NCBI RefSeq assembly: GCF_900474185.1 | Contig: NZ_UCNW01000008.1 | Coordinates: forward strand, 62,001 to 126,000 | Direction of reading: 5' to 3' | Source: Synechococcus sp. UW69 | GTDB lineage: Bacteria > Cyanobacteriota > Cyanobacteriia > PCC-6307 > Cyanobiaceae | Length of the DNA stretch: 64,000 nt | Part shown: piece by piece, positions 34,819 to 43,495 of the stretch | Numbering within the stretch: position 1 is the first letter of the stretch | How the letters are laid out: each line of letters starts with the position of its first letter | Translations under genes and position numbers: made by a program | Notes under the pieces: model-generated | Databases searched by the model: none | Seen by the model: only the letters and a program-made list of their open reading frames with translations | What the model was told of the DNA's origin: nothing

Positions 34819-35052
34819 TCAGAACAGGGGCGCACCGTGACGAAAACCTTCGCTTCGCTCTAGCCGGCTGCGGCAACTGAGGGCATCCACGCGGTTCAAC
34901 CAGGAACGACGCTTGATCAACGGCATTTGTGGAGGCAGGTGGTACCCCTCGAGCATTTCCACTGATTCGTCATCGCCGCGAAAACACACGTATTCCGTGC
35001 CACCGTCAGCGTTGTTCTTCAGCAGCCAGAACGTACTCACGAGAGTTGTCAT
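34819..35052 (-). CDS. Small conserved protein
   Basis: 77 residues from ATG 35052 (MTTLVSTFWLLKNNADGGTE); the frame extends to 35121, but the extra residues look non-coding. It continues YVCFRGDDESVEMLEGYHLP and ends with an Arg/Ser-rich stretch. Length and codon use support a gene. I recall similar small cyanobacterial proteins but no name. It lies between the CPP1-like gene and prfC on the same strand. Confidence 0.6.
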   Translation of the reverse strand: MTTLVSTFWLLKNNADGGTEYVCFRGDDESVEMLEGYHLPPQMPLIKRRSWLNRVDALSCRSRLERSEGFRHGAPLF

Positions 35053-35124
35053 CGCAGCACGATTCTGGCGAGCGGGACGCGCAGGTGTGGGTGAGGCGAC
35101 CCACTGCGGACAACGTCGCAAGGG

Positions 35125-36771
35125 TCAAAGACTGATCGGCTCCACTCCACTCACCACAGGGGCAACACTGCTGAGTTCAAGATCGGGATGATCCTGCTTG
35201 AGTTGATTGAGATTCCACTCGTTCTTGAACAGCAGAACAGGACGATTCCAGGCATCGCGGACGGTTTTGCAATTAAAAATCCGACCCACCTTGTCGAGTT
35301 CGGTCCATCCGCCGTTGATCCAACGCGCGACCTGGAAACCCATTGGCTCCAGACGAGTTTCCACGCCGTATTCATTTTCGAGCCGGTGCTGAACAACCTC
35401 GAGTTGAAGTTGTCCGACAGCGGCCAAAATCGGATCCCGCTTGCTCTCATCCGTGTCGTAGAGGATCTGCACCGCCCCCTCTTCCCGAAGCTCGTTCACC
35501 CCTTTACGGAAATTTTTGAATGCCGAAGGGTTGGGGTTCCGCAGCCAGCTAAAAATCTCCGGACTGAAACAGGGAATGCCCTCATATTCGACTTTTGACC
35601 CCACATAAAGTGTGTCTCCGATGGAAAACATGCCCGGATTGTTGAGACCGATCACGTCTCCCGGATAGGCATCCTCGACAACGGCTCGGTCTTGACCAAA
35701 GAGCTTTTGGGGTCGTGAAAGGCGAATGGCCTTGCCCGTGCGGGCATGCTTCACCGTCATGTCCTTTTCGAAACGACCACTGCAGACCCGGACGAAGGCC
35801 ACACGGTCGCGATGCCTAGGGTCCATGTTGGCCTGGAGCTTGAACACGAAGCCGCTGAAACCCTCCCGCAGCGGATCCACCAGGCCATCGCTGCTGGATC
35901 GGGCGATGGGTCGTTGCGCCATCTCGAGAAAGGCATCCAGGAAAGGGCGAACCCCAAAGTTGGTCATGGCTGAGCCAAAGAACACCGGAGTGAGCTCACC
36001 GGCATGCACCATCTCGATATCAAGCTCGGCTCCAGCCGCATCCAGCAATTCCATCTCTTCAATGGCCAGGTCCAGGAGCTCGGCTTCCACCAGCTCCCGC
36101 AGTTCTGGATCCTCCAAAGAAAGGCGTTGCTCGCTGGCCTGTTTACCTCGCTCAGCGCGAGTGAACAGAACAACCTCACGGCTGCGACGGTCGATCACAC
36201 CGCGAAATTGTTCCCCACTGCCGATGGGCCAGTTCACGGCCCAGGGTGTCAGACCTAACTCCGACTCAATCTCATCGAGCAGGGTGAGCGGTTCCCGACC
36301 CGGTCGGTCCATCTTGTTGATGAAGGTGAAGATCGGGATCTGACGCATGCGGCAGACCTCGAACAACTTCCGGGTCTGAGGCTCGAGACCTTTGGCAGCA
36401 TCCTCAAGCATCACGGCGTTATCTGCCGCAGCCAGGGTGCGATAGGTGTCTTCAGAAAAATCTTGGTGACCTGGGGTATCCAGGAGATTGATGGTGGTGG
36501 CGTCGTAATCGAACTGAAGCACCGTTGAGGTGATGGAGATCCCGCGTTGTTTCTCCAGTTCCATCCAGTCGGAGGTCACCTTGCGCTGTTCACCCCGCGC
36601 TTTCACGGCACCGGCCTGCTGAATGGCACCGCCATAGAGCAGCAATTTCTCGGTGAGTGTGGTTTTTCCCGCGTCAGGGTGGGAAATGATTGCAAAGTTG
36701 CGACGGCGATCCACCGCTGAAGCGAGCTCCTCCGTCAGATCCCCGTCCGTTGTCGTCAGGCTTCCGCTCAT
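35125..36771 (-). CDS. prfC: Peptide chain release factor 3
   Basis: 548 residues. GTPase motifs: G1 HPDAGKTT at residues 31-38, G3 [15 protein letters not shown]4 [10 protein letters not shown]3-specific stretches include [16 protein letters not shown] and the C-terminal [22 protein letters not shown]3 removes RF1 and RF2 from the ribosome after termination. The start lies nine bases downstream of the methyltransferase stop on the same strand, so the two may be co-transcribed. Confidence 0.95.
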   Translation of the reverse strand: MSGSLTTTDGDLTEELASAVDRRRNFAIISHPDAGKTTLTEKLLLYGGAIQQAGAVKARGEQRKVTSDWMELEKQRGISITSTVLQFDYDATTINLLDTPGHQDFSEDTYRTLAAADNAVMLEDAAKGLEPQTRKLFEVCRMRQIPIFTFINKMDRPGREPLTLLDEIESELGLTPWAVNWPIGSGEQFRGVIDRRSREVVLFTRAERGKQASEQRLSLEDPELRELVEAELLDLAIEEMELLDAAGAELDIEMVHAGELTPVFFGSAMTNFGVRPFLDAFLEMAQRPIARSSSDGLVDPLREGFSGFVFKLQANMDPRHRDRVAFVRVCSGRFEKDMTVKHARTGKAIRLSRPQKLFGQDRAVVEDAYPGDVIGLNNPGMFSIGDTLYVGSKVEYEGIPCFSPEIFSWLRNPNPSAFKNFRKGVNELREEGAVQILYDTDESKRDPILAAVGQLQLEVVQHRLENEYGVETRLEPMGFQVARWINGGWTELDKVGRIFNCKTVRDAWNRPVLLFKNEWNLNQLKQDHPDLELSSVAPVVSGVEPISL

Positions 36772-36780
36772 CGGCTTGGT

Positions 36781-37494
36781 TCAACCCACTAAGCCTGACA
36801 CCACCAGATAACGGTCGTCCTCCGCGGCCACCGCCAACTGGTCGAGACCCACCGTGCGGAGCTCCGCGGTGACCTCCTGAGGTTCGAAGGCCGCTGCCAG
36901 AGAGGCCGCGAAGTCGTGCTGCAACACCTGTGGAGCAGTCGGTAGGTGCTTCAACAACAGTTGCTGGACCTCAGCAGACGACGCCGGCCGCCGAAGATCT
37001 CGATGAAAAACTCGGCAACCAGGAGCAGCCAAACCTCGGCTGACCCTCCAAAGAAGGTCGGGTTGATGCAAGTGATGCAACAGGCTGTTGCTGACAACCA
37101 AATCAGCCTTCCCCAGAAGAGTTCCTTGCAGAACCTCCTGGAGGGTCAGACAAATGAACGAAATTTCCAGGCTTTGCCGCTGCGCCCGTTGGCGGGCCAA
37201 GACCAACATGGCTTCTGCACCATCAATGCCAATGATTCGTGCATGGGGAAAGAGTTCGGCAAGCCGAAGCGTGATGTTGCCCGGTCCGCAACCCAGATCA
37301 ACCACCAGCGGCTGAGGCGGCAAAGGTGATGTGCGATCGATGAGCTGCTGGACCCCCTCAACAGTGGCGCGATCGCCTGAACTGAAGTCAGCGGCGGCAT
37401 AGGCCTGAACCTGCGCATCACCGTTCATCAACTCAGGTTCTAAGCACCGCTGCATCATTTGCTGCCGATTCAGAGGCCAGTTTGAACGGGACAC
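36781..37494 (-). CDS. Class I SAM-dependent methyltransferase
   Basis: 237 residues from ATG 37494; ATG 37428 (MNGDAQVQAYAAADFSSGDR) may be the true start because similarity to related proteins begins there. The AdoMet site is VVDLGCGPGNITLRLAELFP, followed by IIGIDGAEAMLVLARQRA and DLVVSNSLLHHLHQP. The substrate is unknown; the form suits a small-molecule methyltransferase. It is divergent from nrdJ. Confidence 0.78.
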   Translation of the reverse strand: MSRSNWPLNRQQMMQRCLEPELMNGDAQVQAYAAADFSSGDRATVEGVQQLIDRTSPLPPQPLVVDLGCGPGNITLRLAELFPHARIIGIDGAEAMLVLARQRAQRQSLEISFICLTLQEVLQGTLLGKADLVVSNSLLHHLHQPDLLWRVSRGLAAPGCRVFHRDLRRPASSAEVQQLLLKHLPTAPQVLQHDFAASLAAAFEPQEVTAELRTVGLDQLAVAAEDDRYLVVSGLVG

Positions 37495-37576
37495 TGTTGA
37501 TGGTGGTGAAGAGACCTTGCCGCCACCATTGGTGGCGTTAGGGTTTCGCTACTTGTCCTTTGATCCAGCACCGCAC

Positions 37577-39907
37577 GTGACTCTCACCCCAAACCGTGTG
37601 GAGACCTCTGAGGGACCTGTCGCCGGGTTCGGCGACTTCCCCGCAACAGCACCAGCTGCCAACCCGGTCTTCTACCGCACCTACAGTCGGAAAACCCCTG
37701 GCGGCCGTGAGAGCTGGAGTCAGGTCGGCAGCAGGAACCTGGAAGGTCTCCGTGAGCTGGGCAACCTCAATGCCGAGGAAGTTGCCCTCTTGGCACGCAT
37801 GCAAGCCGAGAAGAAAGCTCTTCCCTCAGGCCGCTGGCTGTGGATCGGTGGAACCCGGTGGATCGAACAGCCCGAGAACTTCTCCGGCTCATACAACTGC
37901 ACCTCCACCAACCTCGTCGACTGGAAAGCCTTCAGTCTGATGATGGACCTGGCGATGATGGGCTGCGGTACGGGCGCCATCATTGAGCCGCACCTGATCG
38001 ATCGGCTTCCTGTGGTGCGCAACACCCTTGAAGTCCTCAGCGTCAGCGACATCGGCATTACACCAGCAGCCGAGCGTCAGGATGCCTGCAGCCACAGCAT
38101 TGATGGCAACAAGGTGACCATCAAGGTGGGCGACACCCGCCGCGGCTGGGTGGACAGCTATCAGCTGATGTTGGAGCTCAGCAGCGATGAACGCTTCAAC
38201 GGCGATCCGATTCAGATCGTTGTGGACCTCAGCGATGTACGCCCCGTCGGGGAAACCCTGAAAGGTTTCGGCGGCATGGCCAATCCTGTGAAGTTGAAGG
38301 ATCTCTACGGTCGTGTGGCCCGACTGCTCAACAAGGCCAAGGGACGCCGCCTGACTTCGGTGGAGTGCTGCTTACTCATCGACGAAGCCGCTGTCACGAT
38401 CGTTGCCGGCAACATTCGTCGCAGTGCTGGCATGCGTCAGTTCGCTGCCGATGACTTGGCCGCGGCTTCCTCCAAGGACAACCTCTGGCAGCAAGACGAG
38501 GACGGCAACTGGCGGATCGATCCCGAGCGTGATGCGCTCCGAATGGCCAATCACACCCGCGTTTATCACACCCGACCCACCAAAGAGGTGGTGCACGCGG
38601 CGGTGACCAAGCAGTTCCAATCGGGGGAAGGCGCCATCCAGTTCGCCCCCGAAGCCATTGCACGCTCCAATGCCGATCTGCTCAGCACCCCTGAACTGCG
38701 CAGTGAGTTCATCGAGATTTACTGCGACCAAGGTCGCGAAGAGGCCGGTCGTTGGCTGGTCGACAACCATGGCCCCATCGGAACCGAGGAGCTGGAGCAC
38801 CGCCTCAGCCGTTATGGGCTGAACCCCTGTGGCGAAATCCTCGGTGCCGACTTCCACTGCAACCTCGCAGAGGTGCATCTCAACCAGATCGACCCCAGCG
38901 ATGAGGAAGGGCAGGCCGACGCCTTCCGCGCTGGAGCCCTGTCGGTGGCCTGTCTGCTCAACCATCGTTTCGAGGTTGAGCGTTATCGCCAGAGCCGTGA
39001 GTGGGACCCGATCGTGGGTGTCAGCTTCACGGGTCTGTTCGACTTCTTTGTTCATGCCTTCGGATCTGAATGGCTGCGCTGGTGGGAAGCCGGACGCCCC
39101 GAGACCGAGGAAGGCCTTCGCTTCAAGGAGCAAGAAGCCGCATACCTGAGCCGCTGGAAAGAGATCGTTAATCAAACGGTGTGGGATTACTGCGACCGCC
39201 AGGGCCTACGTCGTCCCAACCGCTGCACCACCGTTCAGCCTGCAGGCACGAAGAGCCTGCTCACCGGAGCAGCCCCTGGCTGGCATCCCCCCAAGGCTCA
39301 GCGCTTCATCCGTCGGATCACCTTCCGTAAGGACGATCCTGTGGCCATGGCTTGCATGGACTACGGCTACACCGTCGTGCCGTCACAGTCCGACAAGGAC
39401 GAGGACGGTCGTTTGCTGAACGATCCCTTTGATCCCCGCTGCACCGAATGGTTGGTGGAGATCCCGACCGAGGTTAGCTGGGCGAATCTGCCTGGAGCTG
39501 ATGCCGTGGACATCAATGGCTTTAGTGCCATGGCTCAATTCGATTTCTACATGCAGGTGCAACGGCATTACACCGCTCACAACACCTCAGCCACGATCGA
39601 ATTCAGGGAGCACGAAATTGAACCCTTGGCCGAGGCTCTGCATCAGGCGATGGAGAACGGAGAGGGCTACATCTCTGCGGCACTCCTGGCCCGATTCGAT
39701 GCCAATGCCACTTTCCCCCGCTTGCCTTTTGAGCCAATCGATTTGGCCACATATGAGGAGCTGCAATCCGCTGTAGTGAAGCGTCGTGTCAGCATTGATT
39801 TCTTCGAGGCGCTACAGCGTTACGACCAGGGTGAGCTAACCGAAGCCGGCCCTGCAGGCTGTGACTCCGACAAATGTCTTCTTCCTCTGGCCAAGCCTGA
39901 GAGCTGA
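37577..39907 (+). CDS. nrdJ: Class II (adenosylcobalamin-dependent) ribonucleotide reductase
   Basis: 776 residues from GTG 37577 (VTLTPNRVETSEG); the frame opens at 37517, but the first 20 residues are not family-like. Features of the monomeric RTPR type: SYNCTSTNLVDWKAFSLMMD, GCGTGA, AVTIVAGNIRRSAGMRQF, NPCGEIL and CTTVQPAGTKSLLTGAAPG. The C-terminal redox pair CDSDKC is present. It reduces ribonucleoside triphosphates using B12 as radical source, so DNA synthesis depends on a cobamide. Divergent from the methyltransferase gene. Confidence 0.94.
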   Translation: MTLTPNRVETSEGPVAGFGDFPATAPAANPVFYRTYSRKTPGGRESWSQVGSRNLEGLRELGNLNAEEVALLARMQAEKKALPSGRWLWIGGTRWIEQPENFSGSYNCTSTNLVDWKAFSLMMDLAMMGCGTGAIIEPHLIDRLPVVRNTLEVLSVSDIGITPAAERQDACSHSIDGNKVTIKVGDTRRGWVDSYQLMLELSSDERFNGDPIQIVVDLSDVRPVGETLKGFGGMANPVKLKDLYGRVARLLNKAKGRRLTSVECCLLIDEAAVTIVAGNIRRSAGMRQFAADDLAAASSKDNLWQQDEDGNWRIDPERDALRMANHTRVYHTRPTKEVVHAAVTKQFQSGEGAIQFAPEAIARSNADLLSTPELRSEFIEIYCDQGREEAGRWLVDNHGPIGTEELEHRLSRYGLNPCGEILGADFHCNLAEVHLNQIDPSDEEGQADAFRAGALSVACLLNHRFEVERYRQSREWDPIVGVSFTGLFDFFVHAFGSEWLRWWEAGRPETEEGLRFKEQEAAYLSRWKEIVNQTVWDYCDRQGLRRPNRCTTVQPAGTKSLLTGAAPGWHPPKAQRFIRRITFRKDDPVAMACMDYGYTVVPSQSDKDEDGRLLNDPFDPRCTEWLVEIPTEVSWANLPGADAVDINGFSAMAQFDFYMQVQRHYTAHNTSATIEFREHEIEPLAEALHQAMENGEGYISAALLARFDANATFPRLPFEPIDLATYEELQSAVVKRRVSIDFFEALQRYDQGELTEAGPAGCDSDKCLLPLAKPES

Positions 39908-39965
39908 CACCTCATCACGTCCCGATAGAGTTGTTAGGTGTCTTCCGAGGCACCTGACACCCTCT

Positions 39966-40052
39966 GGAGAGGTGGTCGAGTGGTTTATGGCTCTGGTCTT
40001 GAAAACCAGCGTGTCTTCACGGGCACCGTGGGTTCGAATCCCACCCTCTCCG
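39966..40052 (+). tRNA. tRNA-Ser (anticodon UGA)
   Basis: 87 bases. Acceptor stem GGAGAGG/CCTCTCC, anticodon stem CTGGT/ACCAG with loop CTTGAAA giving anticodon TGA, a long variable arm (CGTGTCTTCACGGGCACC) as expected for serine, and T arm GTGGG-TTCGAAT-CCCAC. The discriminator is G and no CCA is encoded. It lies 58 bases downstream of nrdJ and at the left edge of the second accessory stretch, a common place for integration, although no integrase is seen. Confidence 0.95.
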
Positions 40053-40261
40053 CTTTCAACTACAAAGCACCCAGCGAGTGCTGGAGAGCGTTTGGCGGAC
40101 ATCCGCAACATTCCATTAATCGCCAGAACGAACGACCTCTGCTCAGCATCCATGCCCACTGGGACGACTTCACGGATCTAAGGAATTTGGACACTTAGCC
40201 GCTATTGCCACCAGACAGCTGCCTAGCTATGAGTACATGCGTACTGCAAGCAAAGCAAGAG

Positions 40262-40558
40262 ATGTCCGTTGATCACAGCATCCTCACCGTCAAAGCTGAC
40301 GCCCCGTTCCTTTATGTCTGCCCTGGGCACTTCGTGATCGTTGGTGGTGACCACATCGAACAGGGTGATTGGTGGATGGGCCAGGTGATTTTTTGCGAGG
40401 GAAGTGCTCGTCACCCCAAGATCCCGTCCCTGTTCCAAGTGGCTGATGTCGATACAGGAGCGATCAAGTGGATTAATGCCGACGAGGTGACGGATGTGAT
40501 TTGGTCAATGGATGGATGGCCTACCAGCACCCCCATTTACGAAAAGCACAAGGGATGA
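40262..40558 (+). CDS. DUF3104 family protein (intact copy)
   Basis: 98 residues from ATG 40262 (MSVDHSILTVKADAPFLYV). It contains GHFVIVGGDHIEQGDWWMGQ, HPKIPSLFQVADVDTG and INADEVTDVIWSMDGWP, the pattern of the small picocyanobacterial DUF3104 family as I remember it. A TTG-initiated longer frame from 40205 exists but is less likely. A decayed paralogue lies at 15290-15590. Function unknown. Confidence 0.78.
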   Translation: MSVDHSILTVKADAPFLYVCPGHFVIVGGDHIEQGDWWMGQVIFCEGSARHPKIPSLFQVADVDTGAIKWINADEVTDVIWSMDGWPTSTPIYEKHKG

Positions 40559-40652
40559 GGTCACGAGAAACGTGCCTTCTCCGAACAGCTGGAGGCTGAT
40601 TGAAAAGGGGGAGACAGTGCCTAACATCCACACACTGGTGACGGATCACTGA

Positions 40653-40934
40653 TTGGCATCTCCAGCAATTCAGGAGATCTTGCAGACTCCTGCTGATGCA
40701 TGGTTTGTTGTGCTGGGTGAATCGCGTCTCAGTGCAGCGGAATGGCGGTTCGCCCTCAGGTCATTTACGGCCAAGGTGGCGGTCTTCTGGTTGATTGAGC
40801 TGGCGTTCTGTGAATGGGATCCGCAAAGGCGAGTTTGCGATCTGGTGGAGAAGGGCTTCTTCCCCTGCCTAATCACGTATGCGGTGATGGATTTTCTGGT
40901 GATCCCGCCGCTCAGGCGATGCTGGCACCGTTGA
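40653..40934 (+). CDS. Small membrane-associated protein
   Basis: 93 residues from TTG 40653. One hydrophobic segment (FTAKVAVFWLIELAF) and a second weaker one (FFPCLITYAVMDFLVIPPL), with charged ends. Similarity to a named family is not recognised. Codon use looks coding, but the start is uncertain. It sits between the DUF3104 gene and the structured repeat. Confidence 0.5.
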   Translation: MASPAIQEILQTPADAWFVVLGESRLSAAEWRFALRSFTAKVAVFWLIELAFCEWDPQRRVCDLVEKGFFPCLITYAVMDFLVIPPLRRCWHR

Positions 40935-41096
40935 TGGAAGTGCTGGCCAACCCAGCGCTATCAGCACTCCGTCGAACATTCGATCAGGGCGTCAGTAAAG
41001 CACTCCCTTCCACCACAACAGGCATTGCATTGACGGCCTCAACAGACATCCAAGTCCAGGAGCTTGGTATATCGAAAATACTGTTGAAGTATCAAA

Positions 41097-41408
41097 GAAA
41101 TGTTTGTGGTCGACGGTGATGCACCACCGGAGCGATTCGACCACGCGCTCACATTGATAGGCGTGGAGACAATATGGAGTTCAGCACCAAATCTCTTAAC
41201 AAAGAACGGACTTGACCCCAGTCGAAACAAGGGTCAAATCTCAGCTCTCGTCGGGCATCGCTCTGCCCGGCTTCCAAGCCCCATTAGCAGCTTTGGCATG
41301 ACCACTATGGGCCGAAAAGTGTGTGATTTCGTTGAAGACAGCGACAATTTTTCGACATTCACAAATTCCGTTCGAGTCTCGGAATGATTCCCCTCTAGAT
41401 GGCCTAGC
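41097..41408 (+). repeat. Structured dispersed repeat, copy 2
   Basis: Aligns with the minus-strand copy at 11225-11520. From left to right: a stem GTGGTCGA/TCGACCAC (41106-41113 with 41137-41144) enclosing CGGTG/CACCG; a conserved block with AAGAACGGACTTGACCCC; a perfect 7-bp stem TTGACCC/GGGTCAA (41212-41218 with 41231-41237); the hairpin GTCGGGCA/TGCCCGGC (41250-41271); and a distal block with ATGGGCCGAAAAGTG. In copy 1 the first stem is GTGGCCGA/TCGGCCAC: both partners changed together. A 95-codon frame (41100-41387) crosses it. Confidence 0.72.
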
Positions 41409-41569
41409 CATGGTCGGATAAATAGACCGCCTAGGCACTAGGCAGACTCAATCCATCAGCAGGCGAGGCTTCGCTGACGTGCCAAAACAACACGAAAATC
41501 TCTGCAGAACAAAATCGCAGGCCATACAGCTTTCAGGCTTTGGCACTTAGTAGAAAGTATGTATGTCGA

Positions 41570-41689
41570 ATGATGGACCGGTATCGATTCTTGCAATCAC
41601 TCAGGACTGCGCTTGAGCATGGGAGTGAAGCCAACGATTGCGAAATTCCGGCCAAGCTAGACATCTATCGTGGCTTGAGACTTGAGTGA
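41570..41689 (+). CDS. Possible 39-residue protein
   Basis: From ATG 41570: MMDRYRFLQSLRTALEHGSE, then ANDCEIPAKLDIYRGLRLE and a stop. The product is charged and helical, and codon use is acceptable, but with 39 residues and no recognised relative it is only a candidate. It is convergent with the cysteine-rich gene at 41701. Confidence 0.3.
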   Translation: MMDRYRFLQSLRTALEHGSEANDCEIPAKLDIYRGLRLE

Positions 41690-41700
41690 GCTTGGCCTGC

Positions 41701-42087
41701 TTAGGACGGACGGTCGATGCTGCTTCCGTCGAAGTCGAAGATGTAAGCCGACTCCTCCGTCACCAGTTGGCGTATTTCCTGACGGGGGATATAAAGCAAC
41801 TCTGTCTCGCCGGCCTTGCAGGCTTCTGCATGTCGACAGTAGTAACAGGCATAACCAGCACAGGGTTTCTCGACCCTGGGGTCTTGATCGACGCAATGCT
41901 CTTCCATCAAGGAGCGCACAAGACGACAACAGAAATGCTGCTTCTGGATTTCCATCAACGTGAAATCCCTCAGCACATCTTGCATGCTGCGGTTCACCGA
42001 GGCGCAATACGCTTTCAGCAAAGTGTGCTCTGACTCGGCCATTTTGACGTTGACCACCTTGTCAGCATGAATTGCAGCCGCACCCAT
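41701..42087 (-). CDS. Ribbon-helix-helix-like protein with a cysteine cluster
   Basis: 128 residues. The N-terminal ~45 residues (VVNVKMAESEHTLLKAYCAS, then SMQDVLRDFTLMEI) have the strand-helix-helix character of RHH DNA-binding proteins. Then come eight cysteines in all, four of them in a tight C-x4-C-x2-C-x5-C cluster at residues 76, 81, 84 and 90 (CAGYACYYCRHAEAC). That would suit a zinc or iron-sulfur site. A GGAG ribosome site lies seven bases before the ATG. A metal- or redox-responsive regulator is an inference; no named family is recognised. Confidence 0.65.
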   Translation of the reverse strand: MGAAAIHADKVVNVKMAESEHTLLKAYCASVNRSMQDVLRDFTLMEIQKQHFCCRLVRSLMEEHCVDQDPRVEKPCAGYACYYCRHAEACKAGETELLYIPRQEIRQLVTEESAYIFDFDGSSIDRPS

Positions 42088-42773
42088 AGCGTCTCCAAGA
42101 CTATCAATACATTATGACGACACCGCAAGGGTGTTGAATTTACTTTTAAAAACACATCCAACTAACCACGATCAGAGATCGCTCATCAGACTCAAAACAT
42201 CTGAGACAGTTGGCTTCGAATTCAACGATCGACAACAGAAAGTTTGCTGCGGCGAGCCTAAGCCAAGGCAGTGAGTCTGAAAGGGTGAACAACACTTTTC
42301 CACGATCAACAAAACAACTGGTTAATTGCACAGTTCACACTATTCATGACAGGAGCATGAACCCTAGAGCAAGGCTTCAACCATTGTCAGTTAGAATCAA
42401 TCACAGCAGTAATAACTGGGTCAACGAACATAACAATCGCGTACTTCCAGCAACGTATTGCTACAGCAACAGTGATAACCACGAAGTTCCTGTCAACCAT
42501 TCAACCACTCTGTTGCTCAGGTAATTCGAACAAACTAAGCGGGACGCTGATCATCAATATTGGAAACAATCATGTCTCTGAACAATTCATTTCTTCGCCC
42601 TTTTGACATCCACCCACAGCAAGAGCTCATTGAATTAATGCCCTGATAGAACCAGAGATGCACAGGGGTGGGGCCGGCCCTGCCCAACGACGCAACAGCG
42701 CAGAGACGATCTTGGCCGTAAGGACAGAACAAAGCGCAGAGCCTCCATCGAGCAACCCAAAAGCAACCCTGCA
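42088..42773. other. AT-rich intergenic region
   Basis: About 690 bases. Short frames on both strands overlap and have no recognisable product; one minus-strand 31-codon frame near 42540-42635 (MSSCCGWMSKGRRNELFRDM) is conceivable. The left end must hold the promoter of the cysteine-rich gene, and the right end leads into the repeats upstream of the RHH gene. No tRNA or terminator seen. Confidence 0.45.
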
Positions 42774-42824
42774 GCTACTCCGAAGTTGCTTCTGGGTAAC
42801 TTGTAGGTACTCTTGAGTTGCTTC
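42774..42824 (+). promoter_or_regulatory. Operator-like direct repeats upstream of the RHH gene
   Basis: Two 19-base repeats 32 bases apart, GCTACTCCGAAGTTGCTTC (42774-42792) and GGTACTCTTGAGTTGCTTC (42806-42824), match at 15 of 19 positions, with a GGTAACTTG between them. They end 16 bases before the ATG of the RHH protein at 42840. RHH proteins commonly bind repeated operators in their own promoter, so autoregulation is likely. Confidence 0.55.
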
Positions 42825-42839
42825 GACAGCACACGGGTC

Positions 42840-43076
42840 ATGATCAAAACTTCCACCCGCGAAACCCAGGTCAAGCTCACGGTCTCGGTTCCACCGAGCC
42901 TTCATGTTCTGCTACGCAGCTGGGCCCTGTGCGAAGGCCGAGAACTCACCAGTGTTGTGCTTCAGTGCGTTGAGCACTCAGTGCGCCAACTCAAGAGCAA
43001 TGGCTCTATTCCCAGCGCAGCCATCCGTGCTTACGAGGGTGCCTGTGATGAACGCTTGGCTGTGGGAGGTCTTTGA
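42840..43076 (+). CDS. Ribbon-helix-helix (CopG-like) DNA-binding protein
   Basis: 78 residues from ATG 42840 (MIKTSTRETQVKLTVSVPPS). The pattern is a beta strand VKLTVSVP, helix SLHVLLRSWALCEG and helix ELTSVVLQCVEHSVRQLKSN, typical of CopG/RHH repressors. It is followed, with a four-base overlap, by a 140-residue unknown protein. The pair with operator-like repeats upstream has the layout of an autoregulated two-gene module such as a toxin-antitoxin or partition-type operon. Confidence 0.7.
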   Translation: MIKTSTRETQVKLTVSVPPSLHVLLRSWALCEGRELTSVVLQCVEHSVRQLKSNGSIPSAAIRAYEGACDERLAVGGL

Positions 43077-43495
43077 TCGTGCAGATCGAACGGATGGAAC
43101 AAGCTCTCCAGGCGCCGGTCATGGAAGCAGTGATTGCCCTAAGCGAACGGGTGCAAACTCTTCAGGACAATCCCGAGGGGCGCATCTACACCGCGTATCG
43201 CGCCATTGATCAAACTCTCACCCTTGGCTATTGCGACAACATCGAAGCGATTGATCAACAGATCCGCGATCGCGATTTTGTCGTCCTCGCTAGTCGTCGG
43301 GGAACCCGTCGTGAGCAGCGGTTGCTTCTGCTTACCCTCAAAGAAATTGGGATCACTGGCAGCTATAGCGATAACTGCTTTAAAGCCTCACCCCACACCT
43401 TGATTCATCTCAAACACCTCGGCTGGCCTCTTGGCCGCTTGAAGCACAGCATCAACAACAGCAAAACCCGCAAGCGGTTCAACTCTGAGCGGTGA
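43073..43495 (+). CDS. Unknown protein paired with the RHH gene
   Basis: 140 residues from TTG 43073, overlapping the RHH stop by four bases. The N-terminal half is helical (EQALQAPVMEAVIALSERVQ), the middle has DRDFVVLASRRGTRREQRLL and LTLKEIGI, and the C-terminus is strongly basic (LKHSINNSKTRKRFNSER). The middle and C-terminus could bind nucleic acid. No family is recognised. Its 3' end overlaps the convergent HIT gene by 17 bases. Confidence 0.62.
   Translation: MIVQIERMEQALQAPVMEAVIALSERVQTLQDNPEGRIYTAYRAIDQTLTLGYCDNIEAIDQQIRDRDFVVLASRRGTRREQRLLLLTLKEIGITGSYSDNCFKASPHTLIHLKHLGWPLGRLKHSINNSKTRKRFNSER

Noticed and set aside
41100-41387. Repeat copy 2 as a protein gene of 95 codons
   Set aside because: Conservation with copy 1 is concentrated in stems and identical at third positions, while stretches between stems differ freely, so an RNA or DNA element fits better; a peptide cannot be fully excluded.
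41097-41408. Match to attC, group II intron domain V, hammerhead, glutamine riboswitch or Yfr RNAs
   Set aside because: None of the consensus cores I know (core sites, CUGANGA/GAAA, domain V hairpin, glnA motif, Yfr1 core) is present.
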